A stretch of 64,000 bases of DNA from Citrus sinensis (lineage: Eukaryota > Streptophyta > Magnoliopsida > Sapindales > Rutaceae), in contig NC_068556.1 in the NCBI RefSeq assembly GCF_022201045.2, positions 4,752,001-4,816,000 on the forward strand. The letters run 5' to 3'. Shown here piece by piece: positions 1-11,288 of this stretch. The notes beneath the pieces were generated by a model, which had not been told where the DNA came from, searched no databases, and was given only the letters and a program-made list of their open reading frames with translations. Position 1 is the first letter of the stretch. Each line of letters starts with the position of its first letter. The translations under genes and the position numbers were made by a program.

Positions 1-278
1 TTCTAATTGGATCAGCAGCGGGTGCAATCTCAAGTAGTGCAACTTTTCCCCTGGAGGTGGCTCGGAAGCACATGCAGGCAGGAGCTCTGAATGGAAGACA
101 GTACCAGAACATGCTTCATGCTCTTGCAAGCATCCTTGAGAAGGAAGGTCTTCCAGGTCTGTACAAAGGCTTGGGGCCCAGCTGCATCAAATTGGTCCCT
201 GCAGCTGGGATTTCTTTCATGTGCTACGAGGCATGCAAGAAGATACTGATCGAGAAAGAAGAGAGTTTAATTTCCTGA
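1..278 (+). CDS. Last exon of BT1-type mitochondrial carrier (partial)
   Basis: The reading frame is open from base 3 to the stop at 276-278 and enters from the left edge, so only the C-terminal ~91 residues are present. It carries a mitochondrial carrier (solute carrier 25) signature, FPLEVARKHMQ, matching the family pattern PX[DE]XX[KR]. This is followed by the second helix of the repeat (GLYKGLGPSCIKLVPAAGI, then FMCYEACKKIL). The position before the C-terminus makes it the third repeat. The wording resembles plant Brittle1 adenine-nucleotide transporters, which act in the plastid envelope or mitochondrial inner membrane. A related substrate-carrier subfamily is possible because repeats 1 and 2 are not visible. 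An AATAAA at 598-603 could serve as its poly(A) signal. Confidence 0.85.
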   Translation, partial: LIGSAAGAISSSATFPLEVARKHMQAGALNGRQYQNMLHALASILEKEGLPGLYKGLGPSCIKLVPAAGISFMCYEACKKILIEKEESLIS

Positions 279-1523
279 AGGGAGTTCCTAAATGAGAATG
301 GACAGTTTTGAAGTTCTGCTCACTTTCTTGGAAGAAGAAAAGCAAAAATATTTTTAGTAGTAATTTGCTCATTCTATTGGTTTTGGATTTCCTTGACCAA
401 AGTTAAAGCTGATCGCTTGAGGAGGCTTATAGGGATTTAGAATTTTAGATATTACATTTTGCCTTGTTTTTTAGTTACAGTCGGGTATGAGAACTCAGAT
501 GGGAAGGTTCTTGGTAGGTGTTGTTTGAAAGAAACAATATTCCCCTTTAAATGGCAGACTTTAAAGCAGCAAATTTTAGCTGCATGTCTGCATGATCAAT
601 AAAGGGTTTTAACTGTATGGCCAATGCCAATGGTGATTGAATTACCCCCACTTTTCAAATTCTTTACGTATTGTAATACCAAAGCCATCAATCACCTGAC
701 TGTTACGTTACATTCTTCCGTTCTGTTCTATTCCTCAGTTGCTTAAATTTAATTCTTCTACATCCAAGGTTACCGAGATTGCCAGCTAATCAACCTATTT
801 AGAAAAGTTCATAATGTCAAGGAGTCCACAAATCTGCAATCGGAATCTGCAATCGAGCCAGTGTCGCGGAAAATTATCGCAAAGGCAAGAAAATAATTTG
901 GTTCACCTGGAGCCAGCCAGGTGTTAAGAATTGGTAAAATAGATGGAAAATACTAAAATGAAATAAAGAAATCAACCTCCACACATGCAAAGCTATACAT
1001 GATGGCGAGTTAAATTCCAGCAAGCACGGGCCATGCCGACCAACATATCATTGATGAGTGTAAAAACAAGAGATTCTAAAAGAAGTAATTTTCAGAGCCC
1101 ACGATCGTGTTAACATTGAATTTCTCGAAATGAAAAGGACACTAATGATAGTCTAGTGTTCTTAATGCCAAAGCAATATTAACCAAAGAAGGATAAATCA
1201 ATTCTGACTAAACAGAATGCACATTGAGGATTGAAACAAAGCCAGTCTTTCACTCACTATGTAAGATACCAAAAAAGAACCCATACATTGAAGGTGCTTA
1301 ACAAAATTGGAGACAAAAGATAGAATAAAAAAATCACTAAATAAATTTTGAATACTAAATATGGTGTTTCTACACTCTTATCATAAAATTCACAATTACA
1401 AAACAAATTTAGGAGAATCATGAACGCAAAGCCAAAGATACCCCAATAATAAAAGAAAGTGACTAATTAAGCGTTCACCAGTGCTAGAGCATTAAAAACC
1501 AGATACTAAAATCCAAACTCATC
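279..1523. other. Convergent spacer, two 3' UTRs
   Basis: This stretch separates the carrier gene (+) and the Alba gene (-), which end facing each other. It should hold both 3' UTRs. AATAAA at 598-603 is a candidate poly(A) signal for the carrier. I see no gene or recognisable repeat. Confidence 0.4.
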
Positions 1524-3098
1524 TCAACTCTGTTCTTCACCATCGCCAACATCCCTCTCCTCGGCAGCAGCAGCCATCAGTTCATCAAAGTTTGCTGTCT
1601 TCTCCAGCCATATTTCAATCTGAAAAGGAGCATCACAAGAGCAAGAATCAGCTCCTGAATGTGATATTATAAAAAGAATTCTGTATCACATATATTCCAA
1701 TGACCTGAACATCAACACAAAATATTAATCATCCTAGAGGGAAATCAACATTGCTGACAAAACCACGTCTACCAAATATAATGTACACAGAATTATCCAA
1801 AAATATGATGACCTAAGATCCTCCAAATCACCAGCTTTAAATAAAAAAGTCCCTCCAAATCACCATCAAAATTTGACTACACTGGGAGAAGGACGAAGAA
1901 GCAGAAACTCTAAAAGAAAAAGCTATATCGTCCATTCTTGCAATTTCTGAAAATGAAGGTATATGAAGAGGACCATCCACAGCAGGTTTTTATGTTGCAT
2001 GTATGATACATTAGTAAACCATGCAGAAATTGAAAGAAAGCACAAAAAGATAAAGCATCCATTTACCTTGGCTTTCTGGACGGGTCGTCCTCGAGATTCA
2101 TCCCTCATATCAACTGTCGAGGTCATGATCTCTGCAAGAGTACATGTTAATTACTGAACAAAGTGAAACTTCATCGGTGGGGTAAAAGATGTCTTAACTG
2201 GAAATTAGAAAATCTTACTCTTCTCAACAGCCAAACCATTGTTTTTCAGAATTTCAGCAACTGTGACAACTGTGGCAATAGCTGCAGAAATAACAAGAAA
2301 AAAGAAGCTTTAAGCGCAGAATAAGCCATCATAAACATTATGTCAGAACAAAGTAAGAAAGACTTGTTTGAGCCCAGTAATGGCATTGGCATGGACTAGA
2401 TGGAATAAAATGCATTCAAATGAAAGCTAATTCAAGCACAAGTATGTTTATCGAAAAATGTAAATGATAAGACATCACATGATATTGAAGAAATCAGGAG
2501 CAATAAAAACTTTTCACAGGATAAACAAGGGAATACCCATTCCAAGGGCAGAGAGCTCCACCTCATTGTGCTGCTGCATATACCTCTGCAACCAGAAATA
2601 ACACAGAACCAAAGGAATTATGAACTGAATAAAATGTTAAATTTTTCTGAAGCATAGCACACAAACCTAAATTAGATGCACCCACACATCATCAAGAACA
2701 TAAAACCCAGATCCCAAGATAAAAAAGAGAGTAAAACCCTAAACTACAAATAGGTCTCAACAGAAACCTAGTAAGACATATTTCTTATATATATATATTC
2801 AATATGTTTCAAAAACAAGAAAGAAAGAAAAAAACTTAGTTAACAAGGCCAATCAAACGAATTGGACACGATACCCTAAAGCCAAAAATGCCAAGAATTG
2901 CTTCTATTTCGTTTCATACGGTTTCTGAGCATCCAAAGGCAGTAAAACAAATCTAAAAATAAATAAAAAAAAAGATACCTTCGCGAGATTGACGTAGAAA
3001 AACAAGGGCTTCTTGGTATTAGAAACCTGAATTCGATTCTTCTTGTTTGCATCTACGGCCAAGTTCATGTTGTTTACTCCCTCTGTAATTTCTTCCAT
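1524..3098 (-). CDS. Alba-domain DNA/RNA-binding protein (At2g34160-like)
   Basis: Five exons on the minus strand join in frame: 3098-2979, 2585-2537, 2281-2219, 2131-2067 and 1619-1524, giving 130 residues. All junctions are GT-AG. The protein starts MEEITEGVNNMNLAV and has the compact Alba fold order: basic N-terminal strand (KKNRIQVSNTKKPLFFYVNL), helix (KRYMQQHNEVELSALGMAI), a second helix around EILKNNGLAVEKKI, then the strands TSTVDMRD and AKIEIWLEK. The tail is acidic (DELMAAAAEERDVGDGEE). Alba proteins bind RNA or DNA, and plant members of this short class are reported in cytoplasm and nucleus. Length and exon pattern agree with the short plant Alba class. It is convergent with the carrier gene on its left. 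The start is the first ATG of the frame. Confidence 0.93.
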
Positions 3099-3375
3099 TT
3101 TAGAACTTATTACCCAAAACCCTAATTCTTAGATTTCTCTGTTTTGGTGAAATTATTATGAGCAAAACTTAAAGCTACAGAGACCCGCAGGTTACTTTGT
3201 TATTTTAGTTTTGCTTTATATGGAGAAGGTGAAGCTTGAGAATTGAGATTGATGTGCCTTTTTCCTAGGGTTAATTTCTGTCTACGCCCAAAAAATTGTA
3301 ATATACATTAAATAACCCCCTATATTTTGACAAATACTTCGTGCCCCAATGAGGCTTTAGCTGCTCCCGTTAAGT

Positions 3376-4244
3376 TAGAGATGGCAATTGTACCCGCAAA
3401 CCCGCTCAAATTCACCCGTTAAAATCCGCCCGTTGTGGGTAATTTTACTCGTTGCGGACGGATTTAGTATTATAAATTAAAACTCGCACATGGATGCAGG
3501 TGGGTTTGGTATTAACCTTATACCCGGTGTATACCCGTATGGATATCCACCAAACCCGCAATATTTTTTCCAAATATTTTTAATTTAATTTTAATATAAA
3601 AATATATAAAGAAAATAATGTCATTAATCAAATTACCAAATAGCTAAAGACTCAAAGTTGTATATGTGTGTATGTGACCCATCTCCTATTCTAAAGTCAT
3701 AACCTAAAGAAAATTAAAGGCATTTCCCTTCGAATTAGTGTTTGAAAATATTAATCTTAATTATTATTATAGGCATTGTGTTGGATGTGTGCTTATGGTG
3801 GTGAATGAAATGAATATCTTCTCTTGGAGCTTGTTTTAAATGATAATATGAAATGTAATTATTATTTTTAGATACTAGTTTGTGTTTTTTAAATGGATTT
3901 GTATAATTTATACTTAAATTTGAGAATTTGTGTTGAATTGATGTGGAAATTTTAATTTTTCATTTACATTGTTTAAATATAAAATTGAGTATGTTATATG
4001 AAATTTGAGGTTATTATTATAAATTTATATATTAAACATTTGTGATTTTAAATACGGAAACCCGCAAAAAATCCGCCGGATACCATTACGGGTTTGATAA
4101 TTGTTAAAACCCGCTGCGGGTGGGTTTTTTTAAAAAAATTAAAACCCGCTGCGGGTTGCGGGTGGGTTTGGTAATTCAAATTTTGTGTGGGTTTGGGTTT
4201 GGTAATGGCAAACCCGCTGCGGGCGGTGCCCATTGCCATCCCTA
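3376..4244. mobile_element. Non-autonomous hAT element with GC-rich subterminal repeats
   Basis: The 869-bp element starts TAGAGATGGCAATTG and ends CATTGCCATCCCTA, an imperfect terminal inverted repeat of about 14 bp. It is flanked by 8-bp near-duplications CGTTAAGT (3368-3375) and CGTTAAGC (4245-4252), as expected for hAT elements. Subterminal palindromic motifs of the form AACCCGCTGCGGGT occur near 4108, 4141 and 4210 and, as shorter CCCGC repeats, at the left end. These may be transposase-binding sites. The interior is AT-rich and has no coding frame. It sits about 280 bp upstream of the Alba gene start. Confidence 0.85.
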
Positions 4245-4252
4245 CGTTAAGC

Positions 4253-5009
4253 TCTGCTTACCTGTTGAATGTCTTTGACTTTTACCAATGAAAATATTAA
4301 CGGTGAGCCTACTTTTCGAATTAAAGAATCAAAATTTGAAATCATAATTATTCACGGTATTTATTTCATAAAATAGAAGTTTAAATCAGACTAGAAATTA
4401 TGGGACTTACTACAATTTGAGAATAAAAAATGAAAAATTAATTCTCATGGGAGGTTGGGATTGAGTCTCCCCTTCCCTAAACTTCCAATTCTATCCTCAT
4501 TTAGGTTTCAATATTTTCAAAATACACTCGTTAATAATCATTATTATTATTATTGTTGTTGTTGTTGTTGTTATTATTATTGTTTTAATATTTTTTTATT
4601 TTTTTATTAATATTAACATTGTTAAAATTTTCTTATTTTTATTAATTTATTAATTATTTATTATTATAATTGTAGTTGGAGGAAAGCTAGCGAATTGGGT
4701 TGAGTTGAAACGGTTATAGGATGGAGCTTATGAGGCGGCATTATCATTGTAAGAGGGACTCATGTGCGGTGAAAGGTCGGTTGGCAGAGTCCGGCGAGTT
4801 TGGTGGGTTGACTCAATAGGTTCGTTAGGCCAACTCATGGTTAAGGCGATGGCTGCGACAAAAAACAAAGAGATTAAGCTAAGTTAAAAATGAAGCGTAC
4901 GCAAAAACAAGTAGTGGTTTCTGTATGAGAAGAGAAGAAAGCGTAACGACGAAGGTATGGATTTTGCAAAAAGATGAATAGCGTTTGTTAGTTTTTACGG
5001 ACCTTATAA
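4253..5009. other. AT-rich spacer with ATT/GTT microsatellite
   Basis: No gene is seen. A compound trinucleotide run (ATT)n(GTT)n(ATT)n lies at about 4539-4581. The rest is low-complexity AT-rich sequence with a somewhat less AT-rich patch near 4680-4860. Confidence 0.5.
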
Positions 5010-5272
5010 GGGTGCGTTTGAGATTGAAATTAAGTAGCTGTAGTTTAAAATTTATAATATTAAAATATTTGGTAAACACTAGTTGTTGTACCTTAGAAGT
5101 TATGTTAATAATATATTTCACTTATATGATAAAAAAATATATTATCTCTTTAATAATTTTATCAAAATTATTATTTAAAATTTACATTTATTATATATTA
5201 CTAATTTTTATTTCATAATTACTATTTTTTTTATACCTTAAAAATTATAGCACTTCAATCTCAAACGCACTC
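5010..5272. mobile_element. MITE with GGGTGCGTTTGAGATTG ends
   Basis: A 263-bp element is bounded by inverted repeats: GGGTGCGTTTGAGATTGAA on the left, and GAGTGCGTTTGAGATTGAAG read inward from the right. The interior is very AT-rich and non-coding. The end motif resembles Tourist-like (PIF/Harbinger) MITEs. The flanking trinucleotides are TAA on the left and TGA on the right, consistent with a mutated 3-bp duplication. A hAT origin cannot be excluded because no 8-bp duplication is readable. Confidence 0.7.
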
Positions 5273-5345
5273 TGAGTTTCAAAAAACACAAAAGTAGAAA
5301 ATGAGAATATGTAAAGGTTGTGAGGTGATGTAAGTATTAAAACTC

Positions 5346-5363
5346 AAGTGTTTAGAAGAAACT
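5346..5363 (+). repeat. Left target-site duplication of the LINE
   Basis: AAGTGTTTAGAAGAAACT is repeated exactly at 11271-11288 just after the poly-A tail. Length and position fit target-primed reverse transcription. Confidence 0.93.
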
Positions 5364-5647
5364 AGTTGATTCAAGATTCGTCGAGTACAGAAGAGCAAAC
5401 GAGGCTTTTTATCCTTCTAGACAGTTCTCTCTCGCAAGGGAACCTAGAATGGATGAAGAATGGGATCCTTGGTGATCCATTTTGTCACTCACGGGTTGGG
5501 TGGGTTTTGTCACTTTCGGGGTAGGGCAACAGTAGAGTTATTGTGTTCTAGGAAGAATATTAATCTAAATAAGGGTGTTATTGCAGTTCGCAGGGTTGGT
5601 AAAGTTGGTGAGCCCCATTACTGCAACTTTTGAAATTAAAAAAGCAG

Positions 5648-7144
5648 ATGGATTCTGAAGAACTAATGCGGAGATGCGAGGCTATAAGCTTAAAATCAAA
5701 AGAGGATGACATGATTGACTTTGCTGGAAAAATGAAAGCCAAAGGAGAGAAAATAGCAGCACACTGTCTTATTGGAAAAATCTATCATACACGTGGGGTC
5801 TCTCGGGAAGGACTTAGAGCAGCTATGCAGCAAGTGTGGCGATCAGTGAAGGAAGTGAAAGTGGAAAGTATGGGGGAAAATATTTTCATCTTCAAATTTG
5901 CTTCAGAAGGAGAAAAGAAAAGAATTCTACATGGAGGCCCATGGCATTTCAACAATTGGTTAATGGTACTCACAGAACCAACTGGCGTAGGGGACATCAA
6001 ACAGCAAACCTTCACTCATACATCATTTTGGGTGCAAATTCACAATGCACCTATAATGTGTATGGACAAGGACATAATGAAAGAGATAGGGCAAAAGATG
6101 GGAAAAGTAGAAGAAGTAGAGACGGATGAAACAGGGGAGTGCCTTGGCTCTTTTGCTCGGGTAAGAATTTCAATAGACATCACACAACCTCTGAAGAAAA
6201 GGCTGCTGTTAAAATTAGAAGATGAGAGAAGGATTTCGTTAAGAGTGGCCTATGAAAAACTACCTGAATTTTGTTTCTATTGTGGGCTCATTGGGCACCA
6301 GTACAAAGAGTGCCTGGATTATGGTGGGCAGCCAAAAGAGGAGTTGGCGTATGGAGCATGGATGAAGGCTTTGACAAGGATGGAAAAAGCCAAGCAAAAA
6401 ATAAATCATGACCACGAGATCGGAAGGCAAAAATCATCATCGGTAACACTGGAAAACCAAGAACAGCTAGTGCAGAAACAAATGGAAACGGGTCAGGGGA
6501 AACCAAGCGTGGATGGAGGAAATGGGCTAACCCAACTTCAAACGGGTCATAGTACAATGCCAATAGAAATAAGACAGGTGGAGGGGTCGGCTCTGGGTTC
6601 ATTAATGAAGATGGGTGAAACTGATTTGCAAAAGGGTACAGACTGCATCAAAGGTGCAGAGATAGCTGGCAGGGAGCTGCTACTTGGGAAAATGAGCACT
6701 GTAGCGGGAACATACGGCCAAGATGGGCGGGAAAATGAGATGGTGATTGAAAATGAGAATATGGGCACAGTGGGCTTAGATGGCTCGAAAAAGGACATGG
6801 CCCATCCACCAAAAACCAATGAAGTAAAAATGGCTGGGAAGGGTAAACTTGGCAAATTCAAAAGATGGAAATCACAAGCCAGAAGGCAAGACACCAAAGA
6901 AAATAAGAAGAATGAGCCATTTTCACTCAAACGGCCTATTGAAACACAAGAGAGATTAAGCCCAGATTCTAAAAAACAGAAAATGCTTGGCCATACCGAT
7001 GCTCCAGTGGCAAAGCTAAGGTTCTCACAATCTTCATTCACTAAGAAGGCGGGGGAGGCAATAGAGAGTGGAGAAGATGACCATACTACAAGCATAGCAA
7101 GTATAACGGCGGAGGTTGGGAACCAGCCCCGCCGACAGCCATGA
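5648..7144 (+). CDS. LINE ORF1: DUF4283-like / CCHC zinc-knuckle protein
   Basis: This is an open frame of 498 residues from the first ATG (MDSEELMRRCEAISL); the frame is open a little further upstream without an ATG. The N-terminal ~200 residues contain the plant retroelement pattern around the motifs CLIGKIYHTRGVSREGLRAA, FKFASEGEKKRIL and GGPWHFNNWLMVL (DUF4283-like). Next comes a CX2CX4HX4C zinc knuckle, CFYCGLIGHQYKEC, near residues 207-220. The C-terminal half is low-complexity, charged and probably disordered. ORF1 proteins of L1 elements bind the element RNA in the ribonucleoprotein particle. The stop codon overlaps the ATG of ORF2 in the four bases ATGA (7141-7144), which suggests termination-reinitiation. 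There are no internal stops. Confidence 0.9.
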   Translation: MDSEELMRRCEAISLKSKEDDMIDFAGKMKAKGEKIAAHCLIGKIYHTRGVSREGLRAAMQQVWRSVKEVKVESMGENIFIFKFASEGEKKRILHGGPWHFNNWLMVLTEPTGVGDIKQQTFTHTSFWVQIHNAPIMCMDKDIMKEIGQKMGKVEEVETDETGECLGSFARVRISIDITQPLKKRLLLKLEDERRISLRVAYEKLPEFCFYCGLIGHQYKECLDYGGQPKEELAYGAWMKALTRMEKAKQKINHDHEIGRQKSSSVTLENQEQLVQKQMETGQGKPSVDGGNGLTQLQTGHSTMPIEIRQVEGSALGSLMKMGETDLQKGTDCIKGAEIAGRELLLGKMSTVAGTYGQDGRENEMVIENENMGTVGLDGSKKDMAHPPKTNEVKMAGKGKLGKFKRWKSQARRQDTKENKKNEPFSLKRPIETQERLSPDSKKQKMLGHTDAPVAKLRFSQSSFTKKAGEAIESGEDDHTTSIASITAEVGNQPRRQP

Positions 7145-10100
7145 GGATAATAAGTTGGAACGTTCGGGGTTTGAGGAATCCTCGAACGCGCCAAGCTTTG
7201 GGAAAAATTCTCCACCTGCACAAGGCTCAACTGTTGTTTCTTTGCGAAACTAAATTAACTACGGGGCAGGTTAAGACTGTGTGTAGAAGATTGATGTTTG
7301 ACAATTACTTTGCAGTGGATAGAATTGGAAAGAGTGGTGGCCTTGCCATCATGTGGAGCTCATAGATAACTGTCCAAATCACATCCTACAGCCGACACCA
7401 CATTGACATGCAAGTCCAGAAAGCTAACGGCAAGCTCTGGAGGTGCACATGAGTATTCGGGCACCCAAAAGCAAGTGAAAGAAAGCACACGTGGACTTTA
7501 TTGAGAAGATTATCAGGTTTATTCTCCCTCTCATGGCTTTGTTTTGGTGATTTTAACAAGATTTTACATGTGAATGAGAAATCGGGTGGCTTAGATAGAA
7601 AGGCCAATGTAATTGTTGACTTTAGAGATGCTGTAAGAGAGTGCAAATTTAGTGACCTGGGAAGTACAGGGCATCCCTTCACCTGGTCTAATCGTCAATT
7701 CGGACCAAATCTTATAGAGGAAAAACTAGACAGATTCTTTTGTAACCAGGAATGGATGGCCGAATTCCATGATGATTGGGCTACAAACTTGGTCCACTGG
7801 GAGTCGGATCACTACCCGATTATGCTGGAAGTCAGATAAAGGAAGAAAAGCCTTGTCTATGAGAGGAAAAGTTTTCGTAGAGTTCACTATGAGGATATGT
7901 GGATCCCCTATGAGGAATACCAAAATATAGTGAAGTCGGAGTGGTTTAAATGGAACACAAACATGGAAACCAGCCCTGTGCAGAAATTCAAAACAATTGC
8001 TAGAAGCTCTTTAGCCCAACTTCAATCATGGAGCAGAAGAGAATTTGGAGGCAGAGATAAGAAGTTGAAAGAGCTTTTACAGAAGCTAAAACAAGCTAAG
8101 GCAGATGGCTTACAATATGACCGGGGAAGAGAAATAACACATATTGAGAGGCAGATTCAGAACATATTGATAGATGAGGAGACGTATTGGAAACAGAGAT
8201 CGAGAGCTGATTGGCTTAAGGGAGGGGACAAGAATACAAAATTTTCCATGCAAAAGCATCAGCGAGAAAAAGAAAGAACAAGATTGAAGGTATCGAAGAT
8301 AGCATGGGAAATTGGCAGGATGACGAAGACGAGATAGAGAGAAGGTTTTGTGCCCAAGAGTTGTTCACAACCTCTAGCCCAGGAGAAAGCCATATCAATG
8401 CAGCATTACAAGGGATGACCCCAAAAGTTAATTCAGAAATGAATGACTTACTGGAGCAGCCCTTTACAACAGAGGAAGTAACAACATCTCTTTTTCAGAT
8501 GTGCCCAACAAAAGCCCCAGGACCAGATGGATTGCAAGCTGTATTCTTTCAGAAACATTGGGAATCAGTCAAAAATGGAGTCCTTGCAACTTGTCTCCAT
8601 GTTCTAAACCAGTAAGGTACTATAGCACTACTCAACCACACTTATATTGCTTTGATTCCAAAGACCACAATGCCTAGGAAAGTAACGGAATTCAGACCTA
8701 TTAGTTTGAGCAATGTAGTTTATAGAATTGTTGCTAAAGTTATTGCTAATAGGCTGAAACAGATCTTACACCTGTAATATCTCTAACTCAGAGTGCTTTT
8801 GTACCACATAGACTGATAACCGATAATGTTATTATTGGCTATGAATGTTTGCACAAAATTAGACACAACAAAGGCACAAAAAAAGGGCTGGTAGCTTTAA
8901 AGCTAGATATAAGCAAAGCGTATGACAGAGTAGAGTGGTTGTTTTTTAAATTAGCAATTGAGAGACTAGGCTTTTCTAATAAATGGATTGATCTCGTTAT
9001 GGATTGCATAACCACTTCCTAATTTTCTGTAATCATAAATGGAGCTGCTAAGGGGTTGGTACAGCCTCAAAGAGGGCTACGACAAGGATGCCCTCTATCC
9101 CCTTACCTATTTTTAATCTGTGCAGAGGTTTTTTCTAACTTACTAGCTATGGCAAAAAAACAACACATAATTCAGGGCCTGAAGTTCAGTAAGACTGTCA
9201 CAATCTCTCACCTGCTCTTTGCGGATGACAGCTTGGTGTTTACTAGAGCCTCAGTAGAAGATTGCAAGCGGCTGAAAGCACTTTTTGAGTGCTATACCTC
9301 TGCTTCGGGTCAGCTCTTCAATTATGAAAAATCATCAATGGTTTTCAGCGGCAAACTCCCACAAGGATAGATAGCAACAATAAAAGACATTTTTCAGCTG
9401 AATGTAGTCTCAAGACATGAGAAATACTTGGGGTTGCCTTCAATGGTGGGGAGAAAGAAGACCAGCTTTTTCAATGATATCAAGCTCAAAGTTTTGAGCA
9501 AAATATCGACCTAGCAGCATAAACTCTTTTCCAGCGGAGGTAAAGAGATTTTGATCAAGGCTGTAGCTCAAGCAGTCCCTGCATACGCCATGAGTGTCTT
9601 CAAAATACCCTCGGTTGTTTGCAATGATATTCAACGAGCAATTGTGAGATTTTGGTGGGGTTCAACAGAAGACAAAAAAGGAATCCATTAGGTTAAATGG
9701 AAGAAAATTGCTCAGGCTAAAATCAGAGGGGGGATAGGCTTTAAAGATATCTCATCATTCAACCATGCCTTAGTTGCGAAGCAAGGCTGGAGATTACTTC
9801 AATATCCCGATTCCCTGGTAGCGCAAGTCTTGAAAGCTAGATATTACAGACACACTGACTTCATGGAGGCAAAAGTTGGCTCCAACCCATCTTTTATTTG
9901 GAGAAGCATCCTGTGGGGGAGGGAAATTCTTCAGCAGGGAACAAGATTGAGAGTTGGAAGAGGAGACAAAATTCAGATTATGGCCAGCAACTGGATTCCC
10001 AGGCCAACTTCCTTTAGGCCAATATTCTCCCCATCTCTCCTTGCTAATTCCAAAGTTGCAGATTTAATAGGCTCAGACCACCAGTGGAATAATATTTTGA

Positions 10101-11239
10101 TTGAGCAGCACTTTGCAAAGGAGGATGCGGAGGTGATCAAGAGCATTCCCCTACCAAGATACCCCAAGAACGATGAACGGGTGTGGCACTATGACAAAAA
10201 AGGTTTCTACACTGTGAAGAGTGGCTACCAGGTTGCCCTTAAGCTCAAATATGTTGAAGCTCCAACAAGTTCAACAGGTCATTCTCACGGCTGGCATAAT
10301 ATTTGGAAGCTTAATCTTCCAAGAAAAACCAGAATCTTCATTTAGAGAGCTGCAAATGATCTATTGCCAACTGCAGAAAGCTTATTTCGGAAAAAAATTT
10401 TGCAGGAGCCCATTTGCCAAGTTTGTAAATCATGAGTAAAGGATGCTTTTCATGCTTTTATGGAGTGCAAGGTGGCTAGGAAGGTCTGGAAATACAGTTA
10501 TCTTGCTTCTGAAATGCAGGGAGTTGTGCGAGAGGACATTCTAAGTGTTATGCAGAGCTTGATAAAAAAGATGTCTATGAGGGAGGTAGAATTTGTGGCT
10601 GTTGTCTGGTGGGAAGTATGGCATGCTAGGAACAAGCTAATTTTTGAAGGGAAAAGAGTAAACCCGATGTCTTTAATTGCAAAAGCACAAGCTGCTGTAG
10701 AGGCTTATCAAAGAGTCCATGGGAAAGAGCAGACAAGCAAAAGAAGTGAAGATGTCAGCAAGCAAGACCAATGGTGCCCCCCGCCTGTTGGTTTTTACAA
10801 AGTCAATGTGGATGCAGCTGTCCACACAGAGCAGCAGCTCACAGGCCTGGGGGTTGTTATCAGAAATCCTCAAGGGCAAATTATAGTGGCAGCAATCAAA
10901 AGCACAAAATTCCAAGATAATGTCACAGCAGCAGAAGCTGAGGCGGTCAAATGGGGGCTGGAAATTGCTTTGGAAGCAAGGCTAGCAGCAGTGATAATTG
11001 AAACAGACTGTATTGAAGTTGCCAATTTAGCCAACAGTAAAACCAGTAGCAAGAAGGAGATTATGTGGACAATTTCAGATATTCACAGCTACAAGGAGAA
11101 GTTTCAATCGTTATCAATTCAACATGTCCCAAGATGTTGTAATAGTTGTGCTCACTCTCTTGCTAAAAGAGCTTTGAGAAGCTTAGAAACTGTCACATGG
11201 AAGGATAATTTTCCACCTGATGTACTCTTTTGCTTTTGA
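7141..11239 (+). pseudogene. LINE ORF2: endonuclease, reverse transcriptase, RNase H (disrupted)
   Basis: ORF2 begins MRIISWNVRGLRNPRTR, the start of an apurinic-like (exonuclease III fold) endonuclease, with LLFLCETKL and later FTWSNRQFG and WESDHYPIML (7141-7839). Reverse transcriptase motifs follow: KAPGPDGLQAVFFQ (~8510), LKLDISKAYDRVEWLFFKLA (~8900), RGLRQGCPLSPYLFLICAEV (~9071) and the catalytic FADDSLVF (~9218). A zinc-binding linker region lies near 10290-10480. The RNase H domain is at ~10790-11239 (VNVDAAVH, IIETDCIEV, AHSLAKRAL). The frame changes near 8290 and again near 8770. In-frame stops occur at several points, including 7363, 7837, 8613, 9368 and 10343. Several sit where tryptophan is expected, as TGG changed to TAG or TGA. 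The protein cannot be made whole. Confidence 0.92.
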
Positions 11240-11270
11240 ATGAAAGTTTCATTTTCTTGTAAAAAAAAAA

Positions 11271-11288
11271 AAGTGTTTAGAAGAAACT
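11271..11288 (+). repeat. Right target-site duplication of the LINE
   Basis: An exact copy of 5346-5363, directly after the A-run. The leading two A's may belong to the tail. Confidence 0.93.

Larger units (their letters stand above)
5364..11270 (+). mobile_element. L1-type LINE, near full length
   Basis: A 5.9-kb non-LTR retrotransposon has a ~280-bp 5' UTR, ORF1 (5648-7144), ORF2 (7141-11239, disrupted) and an A-run tail ending near 11270. Identical 18-bp sequences AAGTGTTTAGAAGAAACT flank it at 5346-5363 and 11271-11288. The first two A's are ambiguous with the tail, so at least 16 bp are duplicated. ORF2 ends with an RNase H-like domain, typical of one plant L1 branch. ORF1 has a DUF4283-like N-terminal region and a zinc knuckle. 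Perfect duplications and an intact ORF1 suggest a fairly recent insertion, but ORF2 carries several stops and two frame changes, so it is not self-sufficient. Confidence 0.95.

Noticed and set aside
3290-3367. Sequence CCCCCTATATTTTGACAAA... resembling long-armed MITE families of plants
   Set aside because: Only one arm is recognisable; the partner could not be found right of the hAT element at 3376.
6547-7230. 227-residue minus-strand frame
   Set aside because: Shadow of LINE ORF1 on the opposite strand; composition follows ORF1 codon bias.
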